NCBI GenBank assembly: GCA_905234765.1
Contig: CAJOIF010000015.1
Coordinates: forward strand, 2,035 to 66,034
Length of the DNA stretch: 64,000 nucleotides
Source of the DNA: an uncultured Bacteroidales bacterium
GTDB taxonomy: Bacteria > Bacteroidota > Bacteroidia > Bacteroidales > F082
Direction: 5' to 3'
Part shown: piece after piece, positions 32,284 to 39,702 of the stretch
Layout: each line of letters opens with the position of its first letter
Numbering within the stretch: position 1 is the stretch's first letter
Program-made: the position numbers and the translations under genes
The notes under the pieces: generated by a model
The model's database searches: none
What the model was told of the DNA's origin: nothing
The model's input: only the letters and a program-made list of their open reading frames with translations

Positions 32284-34563
32284 TTATTTTTCAATGATGA
32301 GTTTTTCAACCATGTTCCCGTTTCCAGAGTTGAGCTGTAGGAAATAAATGCCTTGACTCAAACTTTCTGCGTCAATTTGGGTTTCGTCAGTGAAGTTGCC
32401 TGACATGACTTTCTGTCCAATGCTGTTGAAAAGCGTGTAACTCACTTCGCCCGTCATCTTGATGTTGAAACGACCGTTATTGGGATTTGGATACACGCAG
32501 GCATCACCTTTGCTTTCTGGCACGGACCAGTCGCCAACGCACTTCACTGTGGCTTTCCAACCAGGTTCATTGACACCGTAGTCGGAAGTGAAGCGGAAGG
32601 TTAAGGCGCCTTCGGCGTTGGTGGCGGTTATTATGCCAGGGGAGTTGGTGCCCGAGTATTGCCCGATGAGAGTCGCATTGGTGGAGGTGCCGTCGTAGAT
32701 GTAAAGATAGTCGTAATCGCTCTCCAATGAAAACTCTTCAAATATGGCTTCCAATATGCTTTCGTCTGTGGCGGGCTTAAAGGTCAACTTGTATTCTTTA
32801 TTGTTGCTGTAGTTGCCGTTCGGGCCACCATTGTCATAAAACAAAGCATTGCATGTCTCGATGGTGCCGTTCTGCATGTTGTAAGCCTCTCTAACGTGGA
32901 TGTAGTTCTCACGGGTGAGGGTCTCAGTGTTTCCTTGTGCATCGCTGATGGTGAGGCTGACGCTGTAGTCACCGTTCTCGCTATAGATGATGTTCGAAGG
33001 GTTCTGTTGGGTCGAGGTGGCTGGTGTGCCGCCTTCGAAAGTCCAGTTCCACGAAACGACATCGCCAAAAGAACCGTCGGTGAAGTTGATGCTTTGCCCA
33101 AGGGCGACATCGGTCATTGAAGCGCTGAAATTGGCAACCATGCAGCTACCTGGAGTGAGTTGCACGTTGAGGTTGACGGTCTCGTAGTCGTCCACGGTGA
33201 CGTCGATGATTTTTGGGCAATAGCCGTCTTTGCTAACGATGACCGACCAGTTGCCACCCTTGATGGGACGATGGAAGTCGCCGACGGGCAAGTGACTCTC
33301 CACGGTGGAGTACTGGTCATCGTGGCCGCTGATGGTGATGGTGGCTTCAAGGGGCTCACCGGTGATGGAGTCGGTCACCACGCCGTGGATGCCGTAGAGG
33401 CATTGGTTCATGAATAGGAACAGCGATGCCTTGTTGTAGTTCCAGAAATTGGGCAGTTGGCTGCCATTGGGCAGTTTCGTGTTCGAGCATTCGATGGTCA
33501 GCTCGCGGCATTGCGCGTAGCCATTCATGTAGTCCTGACGACCACCACCAATCATGTACCAATCCGCTCCATTAGTGATGCCGTTGTTGTAGTCAGTCAT
33601 GTAGTTCGGGTTGACTTTGTGGCATTCGTCAGCATATTCATGGCTAATCATTTGATACCAAGCATCATCGGCATGGCGGGTGTAAGTGTTGTCCCAAGGA
33701 TAGTTCATCACTTCGGCACCGCCATGGTAGTTGGCAGCCATCACAAAGGGATGGTCTTCGGCGAACTGCATAAACCATTGGGTCTCAGTCTGGTATTCGT
33801 GTCCATCAGGGTGCGGGCCGCCATGAGGGTCAGCATAGTTTCGGTTCATGTCAATGCCGTTGGCATTCTCACGCGTGGCGCCATTCACGTTGTTGTTGCC
33901 ACTGTGATAGGTGCCATCGGGATTGGTATTGGGAGCGATATAAAGGTCGATGTTGTTCATCACCATTTGCACTTCAGGTTCGTCGGGGTTTTCCAGGAGA
34001 TAGTCAATGAGGCGCAGCATCATGATCCAGCCCGTGGTCTCGTCGCCGTGGATAGTACTGGAATAGAGGAACTTCGGCTTGCCGGCACCCGAACCGTTGT
34101 TGAGGTGGGCAATCATGATTTTGCGGCCGCTGGGCAACGTGCCGAGCGTGATGATTTCGCACTTGTCAGGATGGTCAGTGGCGAATAGGAACATCATGCT
34201 TTCGTAGGCCGAGTAGGTCGGGTAGCTGTCCCAGTCGTATTCGGCGCGGTTGCTGCCGTCCCACATGGCCACTTCCTCTATTAATGAAGGTGGTGTTTGA
34301 AGTGTTATCTCGTATCCAAAGTTTTGGAAATTCGCGAAATCCTTGTTGTTGGCGTATGCCGTGACCACGTTGCCGTCGACGCGGTCCACCGAAATGGCAT
34401 GGGCGATGGCTTCAAGGTCGTCGTGGCCGTTCAAATTAAAGGTGAAATAGTACTCATTGCGTTGTTGCATGAGTTGTTTCAGTTCTTGCTGGCTCTTTTG
34501 AGCATAGATATTGCCGCAGAAAACAACGGCAAGCAGCATGATAAAATAACGTAAATTTTTCAT
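32284..34563 (-). CDS. M14 zinc carboxypeptidase with PKD, CUB-like and T9SS domains
   Basis: 759 residues from the ATG at 34561-34563. After a signal peptide and a propeptide-like region comes the M14 domain (about 115-405): zinc ligands His172 and Glu175 in IHGDETTGW, GIDMNRNY for substrate binding, a His in ANYHGGAEVMNYPWD, and the catalytic Glu in ELTIECSNTKLP. Then follow a carboxypeptidase regulatory-like beta domain (HGVVTDSITGEPLEA), a PKD domain (FTDGSFGDVVSWNWTFEGG), a CUB-like domain (SDYDYLYIYDGTS) and the T9SS domain (VYPNPNNGRFNIKM...SQGIYFLQL). It is secreted and trims C-terminal residues from peptides. Confidence 0.93.
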   Translation of the reverse strand: MKNLRYFIMLLAVVFCGNIYAQKSQQELKQLMQQRNEYYFTFNLNGHDDLEAIAHAISVDRVDGNVVTAYANNKDFANFQNFGYEITLQTPPSLIEEVAMWDGSNRAEYDWDSYPTYSAYESMMFLFATDHPDKCEIITLGTLPSGRKIMIAHLNNGSGAGKPKFLYSSTIHGDETTGWIMMLRLIDYLLENPDEPEVQMVMNNIDLYIAPNTNPDGTYHSGNNNVNGATRENANGIDMNRNYADPHGGPHPDGHEYQTETQWFMQFAEDHPFVMAANYHGGAEVMNYPWDNTYTRHADDAWYQMISHEYADECHKVNPNYMTDYNNGITNGADWYMIGGGRQDYMNGYAQCRELTIECSNTKLPNGSQLPNFWNYNKASLFLFMNQCLYGIHGVVTDSITGEPLEATITISGHDDQYSTVESHLPVGDFHRPIKGGNWSVIVSKDGYCPKIIDVTVDDYETVNLNVQLTPGSCMVANFSASMTDVALGQSINFTDGSFGDVVSWNWTFEGGTPATSTQQNPSNIIYSENGDYSVSLTISDAQGNTETLTRENYIHVREAYNMQNGTIETCNALFYDNGGPNGNYSNNKEYKLTFKPATDESILEAIFEEFSLESDYDYLYIYDGTSTNATLIGQYSGTNSPGIITATNAEGALTFRFTSDYGVNEPGWKATVKCVGDWSVPESKGDACVYPNPNNGRFNIKMTGEVSYTLFNSIGQKVMSGNFTDETQIDAESLSQGIYFLQLNSGNGNMVEKLIIEK

Positions 34564-34565
34564 AT

Positions 34566-35453
34566 TTATCTGTCTTTTAATATTTTCCATTCTTCAATGA
34601 TTTCGTTTTCCACTTTCTCGTTCACGGGAACCAAAGGCAGTCGCAATACATTTTGGCACAATCCCATGTGGCTCATCAAACACTTGATGCCGGCAGGGTT
34701 GCCGTCTGCGAAGATGAGTTGGTTCATGCGCAACAGGGCGTAATGCAGTTTGAGAGCTTCGTCGGTGCAACCTTCTTTCATGGCGTTCATCATGCGGCAG
34801 AAAGGCTTGGTGTAGGCGTTGGCAGCCACGGAAATCACCCCAGTGGCACCAAGTGCCATCAAGGGCTGCGTGATGCCGTCGTCGCCAGAGAGTACGTCGA
34901 AGTCGGCGGGCTTGTCGCGTAGTATCTCCATGATTTGCTGTAAGTTGCCGGAAGCCTCTTTCACAGCAATGATATTGGGATGCTGTGCCAATTCCACGCA
35001 AGTGGCGGCTTGTAAGTTAACACCCACGCGGCCAGGTACGTTGTAAACCACCACGGGAACGGGACTGGCATCGGCAATGGCTTCAAAATGGGCTTTCATG
35101 CCGCGCTGGTTGGGCTTGTTGTAATAGGGAACGACGCTTAAGATGCCTTGAATACCGGTGAAATCCTGTGTCTTTATGGTGTCGATAACAGCTTGCGTGT
35201 TGTTGCCACCTAAGCCAAGCATGATGGGTAAACGACCATTGTTGGTGCTTAGTATTGTGTTGATTACCAGAATTTTTTCATCCGATGTGAGGGTAGGAGC
35301 CTCGGAAGTGGTACCAAGGACAACCAAGAAGTCCGCGCCATTGTCGATGACATGGTTGACAATGCGGATTAACGCCTCAACGTCAATAGTTCGATCTTGC
35401 TTGAAAGGTGTCACCAACGCGATGCCAGTACCTCTAAATGGATTGCTTTTCAT
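34566..35453 (-). CDS. dapA: 4-hydroxy-tetrahydrodipicolinate synthase
   Basis: 295 residues, the usual length. It condenses pyruvate with aspartate semialdehyde in lysine/diaminopimelate synthesis. The TIM-barrel landmarks are GTTSEAPTLT (Thr48/Thr49), Tyr137 in VVVYNVPGRVGV and the Schiff-base Lys165 in IAVKEASGN. It begins four bases after the DUF6913 gene; the carboxypeptidase start is only two bases after its stop, so the three may be transcribed together. Confidence 0.97.
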   Translation of the reverse strand: MKSNPFRGTGIALVTPFKQDRTIDVEALIRIVNHVIDNGADFLVVLGTTSEAPTLTSDEKILVINTILSTNNGRLPIMLGLGGNNTQAVIDTIKTQDFTGIQGILSVVPYYNKPNQRGMKAHFEAIADASPVPVVVYNVPGRVGVNLQAATCVELAQHPNIIAVKEASGNLQQIMEILRDKPADFDVLSGDDGITQPLMALGATGVISVAANAYTKPFCRMMNAMKEGCTDEALKLHYALLRMNQLIFADGNPAGIKCLMSHMGLCQNVLRLPLVPVNEKVENEIIEEWKILKDR

Positions 35454-35457
35454 AGTG

Positions 35458-36015
35458 TCAATACGGGTTTTGTACTTGTGGTCCTGCCAGGGCTTTCAGG
35501 TAGTTGTGCAGCACATGGATATTCGAAACAGGGTCGGTGGCCCTAGGGTTCTCGATGACCAAGTCGTATATTTTTATGTATTCGCTTTGCTGGAAGCTGA
35601 TTCTGAAATCGGCTTTAGGCAAGGTGCAGATGTAATCACTGATGTCCGTGTCTTTTCCAGCCATGTTGATGATCATGTTGCTGAAAGGCCACTTCTTGAT
35701 ATATTCGTGTTTTTCGGGTTTCAAAACGCTCATGAAGCCAAAGTCCTTGGGCGTGATTTCGGTGTAGAGGTCGCTTTGCAGAATGGTGTCAGACATCTGG
35801 TTGCAGAGGATGATGAATCCGCAGCGGCCCGTGCCAAACAAGGCTTTGGCACTGCTTTCGATATTTCTGACGATGCTTTTGTCCTTCTCGTCAAGGATAA
35901 TGAGCATAGAGTTAACCTTCTGGATGTTAGGTAGTTTGACAAATTGTTTTTCCACTGAGAATTGGTCCAGCGCACGACGTAAGGCTCTATTCCTGATTTT
36001 GTTGAAGATATTCAT
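35458..36015 (-). CDS. DUF6913-like hypothetical protein
   Basis: 185 residues, soluble, alpha/beta, starting MNIFNKIRNRALRRAL. The middle (MLIILDEKDKSIVRNIESSAKALFG, CGFIILCNQ, PKDFGFMSVLKPEKHEYIKKWPFSNMIINMAG) matches a conserved Bacteroidetes family often found beside dapA. No catalytic motif is visible and the function is unknown. A TAAATTTG box lies at 36020-36027, only four bases upstream of the start codon, and it heads the dapA unit. Confidence 0.75.
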   Translation of the reverse strand: MNIFNKIRNRALRRALDQFSVEKQFVKLPNIQKVNSMLIILDEKDKSIVRNIESSAKALFGTGRCGFIILCNQMSDTILQSDLYTEITPKDFGFMSVLKPEKHEYIKKWPFSNMIINMAGKDTDISDYICTLPKADFRISFQQSEYIKIYDLVIENPRATDPVSNIHVLHNYLKALAGPQVQNPY

Positions 36016-36019
36016 GCCG

Positions 36020-36027
36020 CAAATTTA
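36020..36027 (-). promoter_or_regulatory. -7 box for the DUF6913-dapA unit
   Basis: TAAATTTG on the minus strand, four bases upstream of the start codon. Confidence 0.45.
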
Positions 36028-36068
36028 GGGAAAATCCATGAGATAGTATGTTTTTTGCCTAAAAAACG

Positions 36069-36076
36069 CTAATTTT
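36069..36076 (+). promoter_or_regulatory. -7 box for the PhnP-like gene
   Basis: TAATTTTG, divergent from the 36020-36027 box and about 50 bases before the ATG at 36126. Confidence 0.5.
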
Positions 36077-36125
36077 GCAGTCCGATTTGATTCCTGCAAA
36101 AGTGATGCATAATTGCAGCAATAAT

Positions 36126-36893
36126 ATGATTATCACGGTTTTGGGTAGCGGAACCTCACAAGGAGTGCCCGTCATTGGCTGCAACTGCCCTGTATGTCGT
36201 TCGAAAGACCCGCGTGACAAACGGCTTCGCACCTCTATTTTAATACAGACACCACAAGTGACAGTGGCAGTGGATGCTGGCCCCGACTTCCGCCAGCAGA
36301 TGTTGCGCGAAAACATTATCAAACTCGATGCCGTGCTCATCACTCACGAGCATAAGGACCATATCGGTGGCCTTGATGATCTTCGCCCTTATATTTTCAG
36401 ACAGCAAAAGCCCATGACGCTTTATGTCGACGACACCGCTTTGCCCGAAATCAAGCGGGAGTATTCCTACGCTTTCGACGAACATCCTTATCCTGGTGCG
36501 CCGACCTATGACATTCGCCGACTTGATGAAACACCTTTTGACTTGGGCGACTTGCACATCATTCCCATCAAACAGAAGCATTTCACTTTGACTTGTTATG
36601 CTTTCCGCATAGGGAAGTTCGCCTACGTCACCGATTTGAGTGAGATATCAGAAGAGGCAATTGAAAAGCTGCAAGGTGTTGAATATCTGATTATTGAGGC
36701 ATTGCAAAAGAAGAAGCATTACTCTCATCTCACCTTGGATGAGGCGGTTGGGATTTCCCAAAGGGTAGGGGCGAGGAAGACTTGGTTCACGCATTGCAGC
36801 CATAGTATGGGCCTCGCTGCCGATATCAACCGAGAATTGCCCGAAGGCATGATGCTCGCCTATGACGGACTTAAGATACCAATAAATACATGA
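36126..36893 (+). CDS. PhnP/RNase Z-like MBL-fold hydrolase
   Basis: 255 residues. The N-terminal LGSGTSQGVPVIGCNCPVC has the Cys pair typical of PhnP-like phosphodiesterases. The metal motif is THEHKDHIGGLDDLRP, with further ligands in KQKHFTLTCYAF, YVTDLSEIS and THCSHSMG. It probably cleaves cyclic or linear phosphodiesters. The ATG at 36126 gives the canonical N-terminus; another in-frame ATG at 36105 would add seven residues. Downstream is a hotdog-fold gene after a palindromic spacer. Confidence 0.85.
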   Translation: MIITVLGSGTSQGVPVIGCNCPVCRSKDPRDKRLRTSILIQTPQVTVAVDAGPDFRQQMLRENIIKLDAVLITHEHKDHIGGLDDLRPYIFRQQKPMTLYVDDTALPEIKREYSYAFDEHPYPGAPTYDIRRLDETPFDLGDLHIIPIKQKHFTLTCYAFRIGKFAYVTDLSEISEEAIEKLQGVEYLIIEALQKKKHYSHLTLDEAVGISQRVGARKTWFTHCSHSMGLAADINRELPEGMMLAYDGLKIPINT

Positions 36894-36907
36894 AAAATGA
36901 ATGTGGA

Positions 36908-36934
36908 ATGCTGAATTGGGGTAAAACCCAGCAT
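36908..36934. repeat. Palindromic spacer ATGCTG...CAGCAT
   Basis: Nested inverted repeat ATGCTG/CAGCAT enclosing GGG/CCC around a short A-rich loop, with outer flanks TGAATG and CATTCA. It fills the gap between the PhnP-like and hotdog genes. There is no T-run, so it is more likely a dispersed palindrome than a classical terminator. Confidence 0.5.
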
Positions 36935-36980
36935 CGCATTGCGACATTTAGCATTCATCATTCCTAATTCCGAATTGAAT

Positions 36981-37451
36981 ATGAAATCCACCTATTCCCA
37001 ACGCTTAATCAAACTCGCCGACCTCAATCACCACCAGACCTTCTTTGCGGGTCGCTGCTCTGAATGGTTCCTGGAAAGCTCTTATTTTGCTGTGGCGCAG
37101 TATGTTGATACGAAAGACACCGTCCTGCTGGTGCTACATGGCATCGACTTCAAGTTCCCAATTTTTGCGGGTGATATTGTTACTTTTGAGAGTAAGGTCA
37201 TCCATGTCGGGCGCAGCACTTTGACCGTTTACACGAAGATGTACCGCAGCCGTGAACCCGAAAAAGTCGCCGCCGATGGCTTCGCGACCTTCTCTTACCT
37301 TGACGAAAACCATCGCAGCAAGCCGCACGGCATCACCATTGTCCCCGAAACCGATGAGGAACGTTGGTTGCAACAGCAGGCTTTGGAGGTGTTAGAAGAC
37401 TCGAAGCATCGCGCCAAGGCGATGAACCAGTCTATTTCTCATTCATCTTGA
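36981..37451 (+). CDS. Hotdog-fold acyl-CoA thioesterase
   Basis: 156 residues with the hotdog pattern of the acyl-CoA thioesterase (BACH/YciA) family: HHQTFFAGRCSEWFLESSYFAVAQY, then VLHGIDFKFPIFAGDIVTFESKVIHVGRSTLTVYTKMYR. The helix plus wrapping sheet fits hydrolysis of an acyl-CoA thioester, substrate unknown. The ATG at 36981 follows the palindromic spacer. The C-terminus overlaps the convergent gene at 37432 by 20 bases. Confidence 0.82.
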   Translation: MKSTYSQRLIKLADLNHHQTFFAGRCSEWFLESSYFAVAQYVDTKDTVLLVLHGIDFKFPIFAGDIVTFESKVIHVGRSTLTVYTKMYRSREPEKVAADGFATFSYLDENHRSKPHGITIVPETDEERWLQQQALEVLEDSKHRAKAMNQSISHSS

Positions 37452-37947
37452 TGAGGTCGTAGATCGCTCTGTTGGTCTGAAGCGTCTTTTTCCATTTTTT
37501 TTGCTTGACGCTAATTTGAATGCTGGTGCGCTCCGAATTGTAGAAAGTTAACACAGGCGGCGTTTCGGAGAAAAAATGACGTACCTCATCATGGGTCAGG
37601 TAAACAAAAACGCGGCTAACCCATTTCCGCTTTGATTGTTCTGTAAACAGATGCTGGGCTTTTTTCCCGATGCTAGTCTTGCCATTGGAGAAGACCACAG
37701 AGTCGACCTTAAATGCTTGGGCGTTCGTCAAGGTCATGCCAAATGTGATGGAGTCGGTGTGGGGCCTAATGGTTTGATCGAAAACGCAGAGGCTTTTGCC
37801 CTTTTGATAAATCTTCATCGGTTTGATGAAATACAACATGCCGTCTCCCATGTATTTGGAAGTATAGTATTTCTCGATGTTTTGTCCAGTGAGGCACACT
37901 GAGCAAATCAGTAAAATGGCGGTTAGGAAATGCCTGATGTTTTTCAT
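37432..37947 (-). CDS. Secreted hypothetical protein
   Basis: 171 residues with a signal peptide (MKNIRHFLTAILLICSVCLTGQ), followed by a beta-rich, Lys-rich domain (MLYFIKPMKIYQKGKSLCVFDQTIRP, VVFSNGKTSIGKK, VLTFYNSERTSIQISVKQKKWKK). No known motif. It overlaps the end of the convergent thioesterase gene. Downstream of the TRL-like gene on the same strand but separated from it by a terminator. Confidence 0.65.
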   Translation of the reverse strand: MKNIRHFLTAILLICSVCLTGQNIEKYYTSKYMGDGMLYFIKPMKIYQKGKSLCVFDQTIRPHTDSITFGMTLTNAQAFKVDSVVFSNGKTSIGKKAQHLFTEQSKRKWVSRVFVYLTHDEVRHFFSETPPVLTFYNSERTSIQISVKQKKWKKTLQTNRAIYDLIKMNEK

Positions 37948-37959
37948 GTTATATAGTAT

Positions 37960-37990
37960 AAAAAGAGGCTGCCTATACAGACAGCCTCTA
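37960..37990 (-). terminator. Terminator of the TRL-like gene
   Basis: On the minus strand, AGAGGCTG pairs with CAGCCTCT across a ten-base loop and is followed by TTTTT. It lies 21 bases after the TRL-like stop. Confidence 0.8.
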
Positions 37991-38010
37991 TAAGTGTTGC
38001 ATTTTTGAAA

Positions 38011-38322
38011 TTATTCGCCGTAAACGGTGGTTTCATACTTTGCGAAAATGCCGAGAACGCTGAAGTTCTTTCTGTCGATATGGCTGATCTTGGTGATGCC
38101 GCCATTCTTTGCAGCAGCGTTGATACCGCCGTCACCCAAGGTAACAGCACCCAAAATGTTCGTGTAGCTGGAGGTACCAACCTTGGCATTCTTGCTGATG
38201 GTGTTGCCAGTGGCTTCCAGCGGAGTGGTGCTTCCGTCGTAGAGCATACCGCCCATCATGCCACAACTAGTGGTCATCACTGCAAATGATGCAACTGCTA
38301 AGAACAATAATACTTTTTTCAT
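38011..38322 (-). CDS. TRL-like family lipoprotein
   Basis: 103 residues. The lipobox MTTSCG is near residue 20, then a small beta domain of the TRL type: GMLYDGSTTPLEATGN, KVGTSSYTNILGAVTLGDGGINAAAKNGGITKISHIDRKNFSVLGIF. TRL proteins are small membrane lipoproteins of unknown role, often found as tandem genes near tRNAs. It is monocistronic, with a promoter box at 38385-38392 and a strong terminator at 37960-37990, so it may be highly expressed. Confidence 0.8.
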   Translation of the reverse strand: MKKVLLFLAVASFAVMTTSCGMMGGMLYDGSTTPLEATGNTISKNAKVGTSSYTNILGAVTLGDGGINAAAKNGGITKISHIDRKNFSVLGIFAKYETTVYGE

Positions 38323-38384
38323 TTTCTTTTAGATTTAAGTTAAACAATAAGTGTGATTAAAAAGATTTTTGTTTTTTAACGGGG

Positions 38385-38392
38385 CAAAGATA
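38385..38392 (-). promoter_or_regulatory. -7 box for the TRL-like gene
   Basis: TATCTTTG on the minus strand, about 62 bases upstream of the TRL-like ATG. Confidence 0.5.
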
Positions 38393-38434
38393 TAGGGATT
38401 TGTATTATGAAAATAATTATGATACGAACTTATT

Positions 38435-38725
38435 TTACCATAAATACTGAATATTTTTATCAGACTCATCTGTAGCTTGTTTAGGTCTCTTGCTTTTTAA
38501 GTAGGCGGAACACTCTCTAAAGAAGTCATAATCAAGGGCTTTACTGATTTCGAAGAGCAGGGGCATAGATATCCATTGCTGGCGGTAGGCTTTGTAGATG
38601 TTTTCGGGGGTACAGTGCACCTGCTTGGCAAGCCATGTGGCGGTGCGCCCTTGTCGTACAAGCTCGGCTTTGACGAGTTGACCTATGTGGAAGTCGGGAT
38701 GACTTTGCGGTGTGGTTGCTTTCAT
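38435..38725 (-). CDS. Small XRE-like helix-turn-helix protein
   Basis: 96 residues with one HTH: IGQLVKAELVRQGRTATWLAKQVHCTPENIYKAYRQ matches the helix 1 to helix 3 pattern of XRE/Cro-like domains, followed by SMPLLFEISKALDYDFF. Basic C-terminal tail. It lies between the TRL-like gene and cutC on the opposite strand to cutC. Target unknown. Confidence 0.75.
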   Translation of the reverse strand: MKATTPQSHPDFHIGQLVKAELVRQGRTATWLAKQVHCTPENIYKAYRQQWISMPLLFEISKALDYDFFRECSAYLKSKRPKQATDESDKNIQYLW

Positions 38726-38825
38726 GGATTTGTTTGATTATTTGTCTTGCTCATTCGGCAGTTACTTTACACATGTCGTGTGTAGATATCCACTGCAAAA
38801 ATAACGTTTTTTTCCGTAAAACCAC

Positions 38826-38833
38826 TATCTTTG
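38826..38833 (+). promoter_or_regulatory. -7 box for cutC
   Basis: TATCTTTG, 17 bases before the cutC ATG at 38851; it lies within the longer open frame and fixes the start. Confidence 0.6.
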
Positions 38834-38850
38834 CCAAAAATTTAAGCACT

Positions 38851-39585
38851 ATGATACGATTGGAAATCTGTGCCAACGGCATCAAGTCGTTGCAGAATGC
38901 GATGGACGGCTGCGCCCAGTGCGTGGAACTATGCGAATGCCTTGAAGTGGGTGGCGTGACACCATCGTTCGGCACTTTGGCCAAGGCCATCGACATTTCA
39001 TTCATTCCCATACGCGTACTCATCCGTCCGCGACCAGGCAACTACATCTACGACGAAGAGGAAGTTGAGATGATGAAAACCGACATTATGCTCTGCAAGA
39101 AACTCGGCTTCGAGGGTGTGGTCATAGGGGCCTTGAACGATAAGGGAGAACTGGATGTTGAGACCATCAAAGCCTTAATGGAGGCTGGAGAAGGGCTGAA
39201 ATTCACCTTCCACCGCGCCATTGATGCCTGCGTGAAGCCTTTTGAGGCCATCGAAAAGCTGATAGACCTCGGCTTCGACAAAATCCTGACCTCAGGTGGC
39301 AAGCCCACCGCATTGGAAGGCGTCCCGATGATTGCGGAGATGCAGTTGCGCTATGGCGACAAAATCGCCATCATGCCAGGGGGCGGAATCAACCTCGGCA
39401 ATGTGAAGGACATCCTGAACATGACGGGCGCGGTGCATTGCCACGCTTCGTTGGGCCATTGGGTACCGCGTTTCAATGAGAAACTCTATCCCAATCAAAA
39501 GGACACGACTGGCGCGACGATGGTCTGGACTGAGTCGAACAAGGACTTGATTTACGAAATGGAGAAGATGCTGAATCCGTTCTAA
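38851..39585 (+). CDS. cutC: CutC family protein (copper homeostasis)
   Basis: 244 residues, a TIM-barrel protein of the CutC family. Landmarks are the N-terminal LEICANGIKSL, GGVTPSFGTL, RVLIRPRPGNYIYDEEE, FTFHRAID, ILTSGGKPTALEG and IMPGGGINLGNV. CutC was linked to copper tolerance in E. coli, but its biochemical activity is unsettled. Single gene with its own promoter, followed by the GTCATTGCG inverted repeat. Confidence 0.95.
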   Translation: MIRLEICANGIKSLQNAMDGCAQCVELCECLEVGGVTPSFGTLAKAIDISFIPIRVLIRPRPGNYIYDEEEVEMMKTDIMLCKKLGFEGVVIGALNDKGELDVETIKALMEAGEGLKFTFHRAIDACVKPFEAIEKLIDLGFDKILTSGGKPTALEGVPMIAEMQLRYGDKIAIMPGGGINLGNVKDILNMTGAVHCHASLGHWVPRFNEKLYPNQKDTTGATMVWTESNKDLIYEMEKMLNPF

Positions 39586-39598
39586 TACAGACGCGCAA

Positions 39599-39678
39599 GC
39601 GTCATTGCGAGGAGGAACGACGAAGCAATCCAGAGAAAGAGTTTGTTGCCTGGACTGCTTCGTTCCTCGCAGTGACGC
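39599..39678. repeat. 80-bp GCGTCATTGCGAGG inverted repeat
   Basis: The left arm GCGTCATTGCGAGG...GAAGCAATCCAG and right arm CTGGACTGCTTCGTTCCTCGCAGTGACGC are near complements. Motifs of this kind occur as dispersed intergenic palindromes in many bacteria. It separates cutC from the beta-mannosidase gene, 13 bases after the stop. It has no T-run. Confidence 0.75.
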
Positions 39679-39702
39679 AAAGCGGCATAAACTGATACAC
39701 TT

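Noticed and set aside
36898..36957. tRNA or riboswitch in the spacer before the hotdog gene
   Set aside because: Only a simple nested palindrome is seen; there is no cloverleaf, acceptor or conserved aptamer motif.
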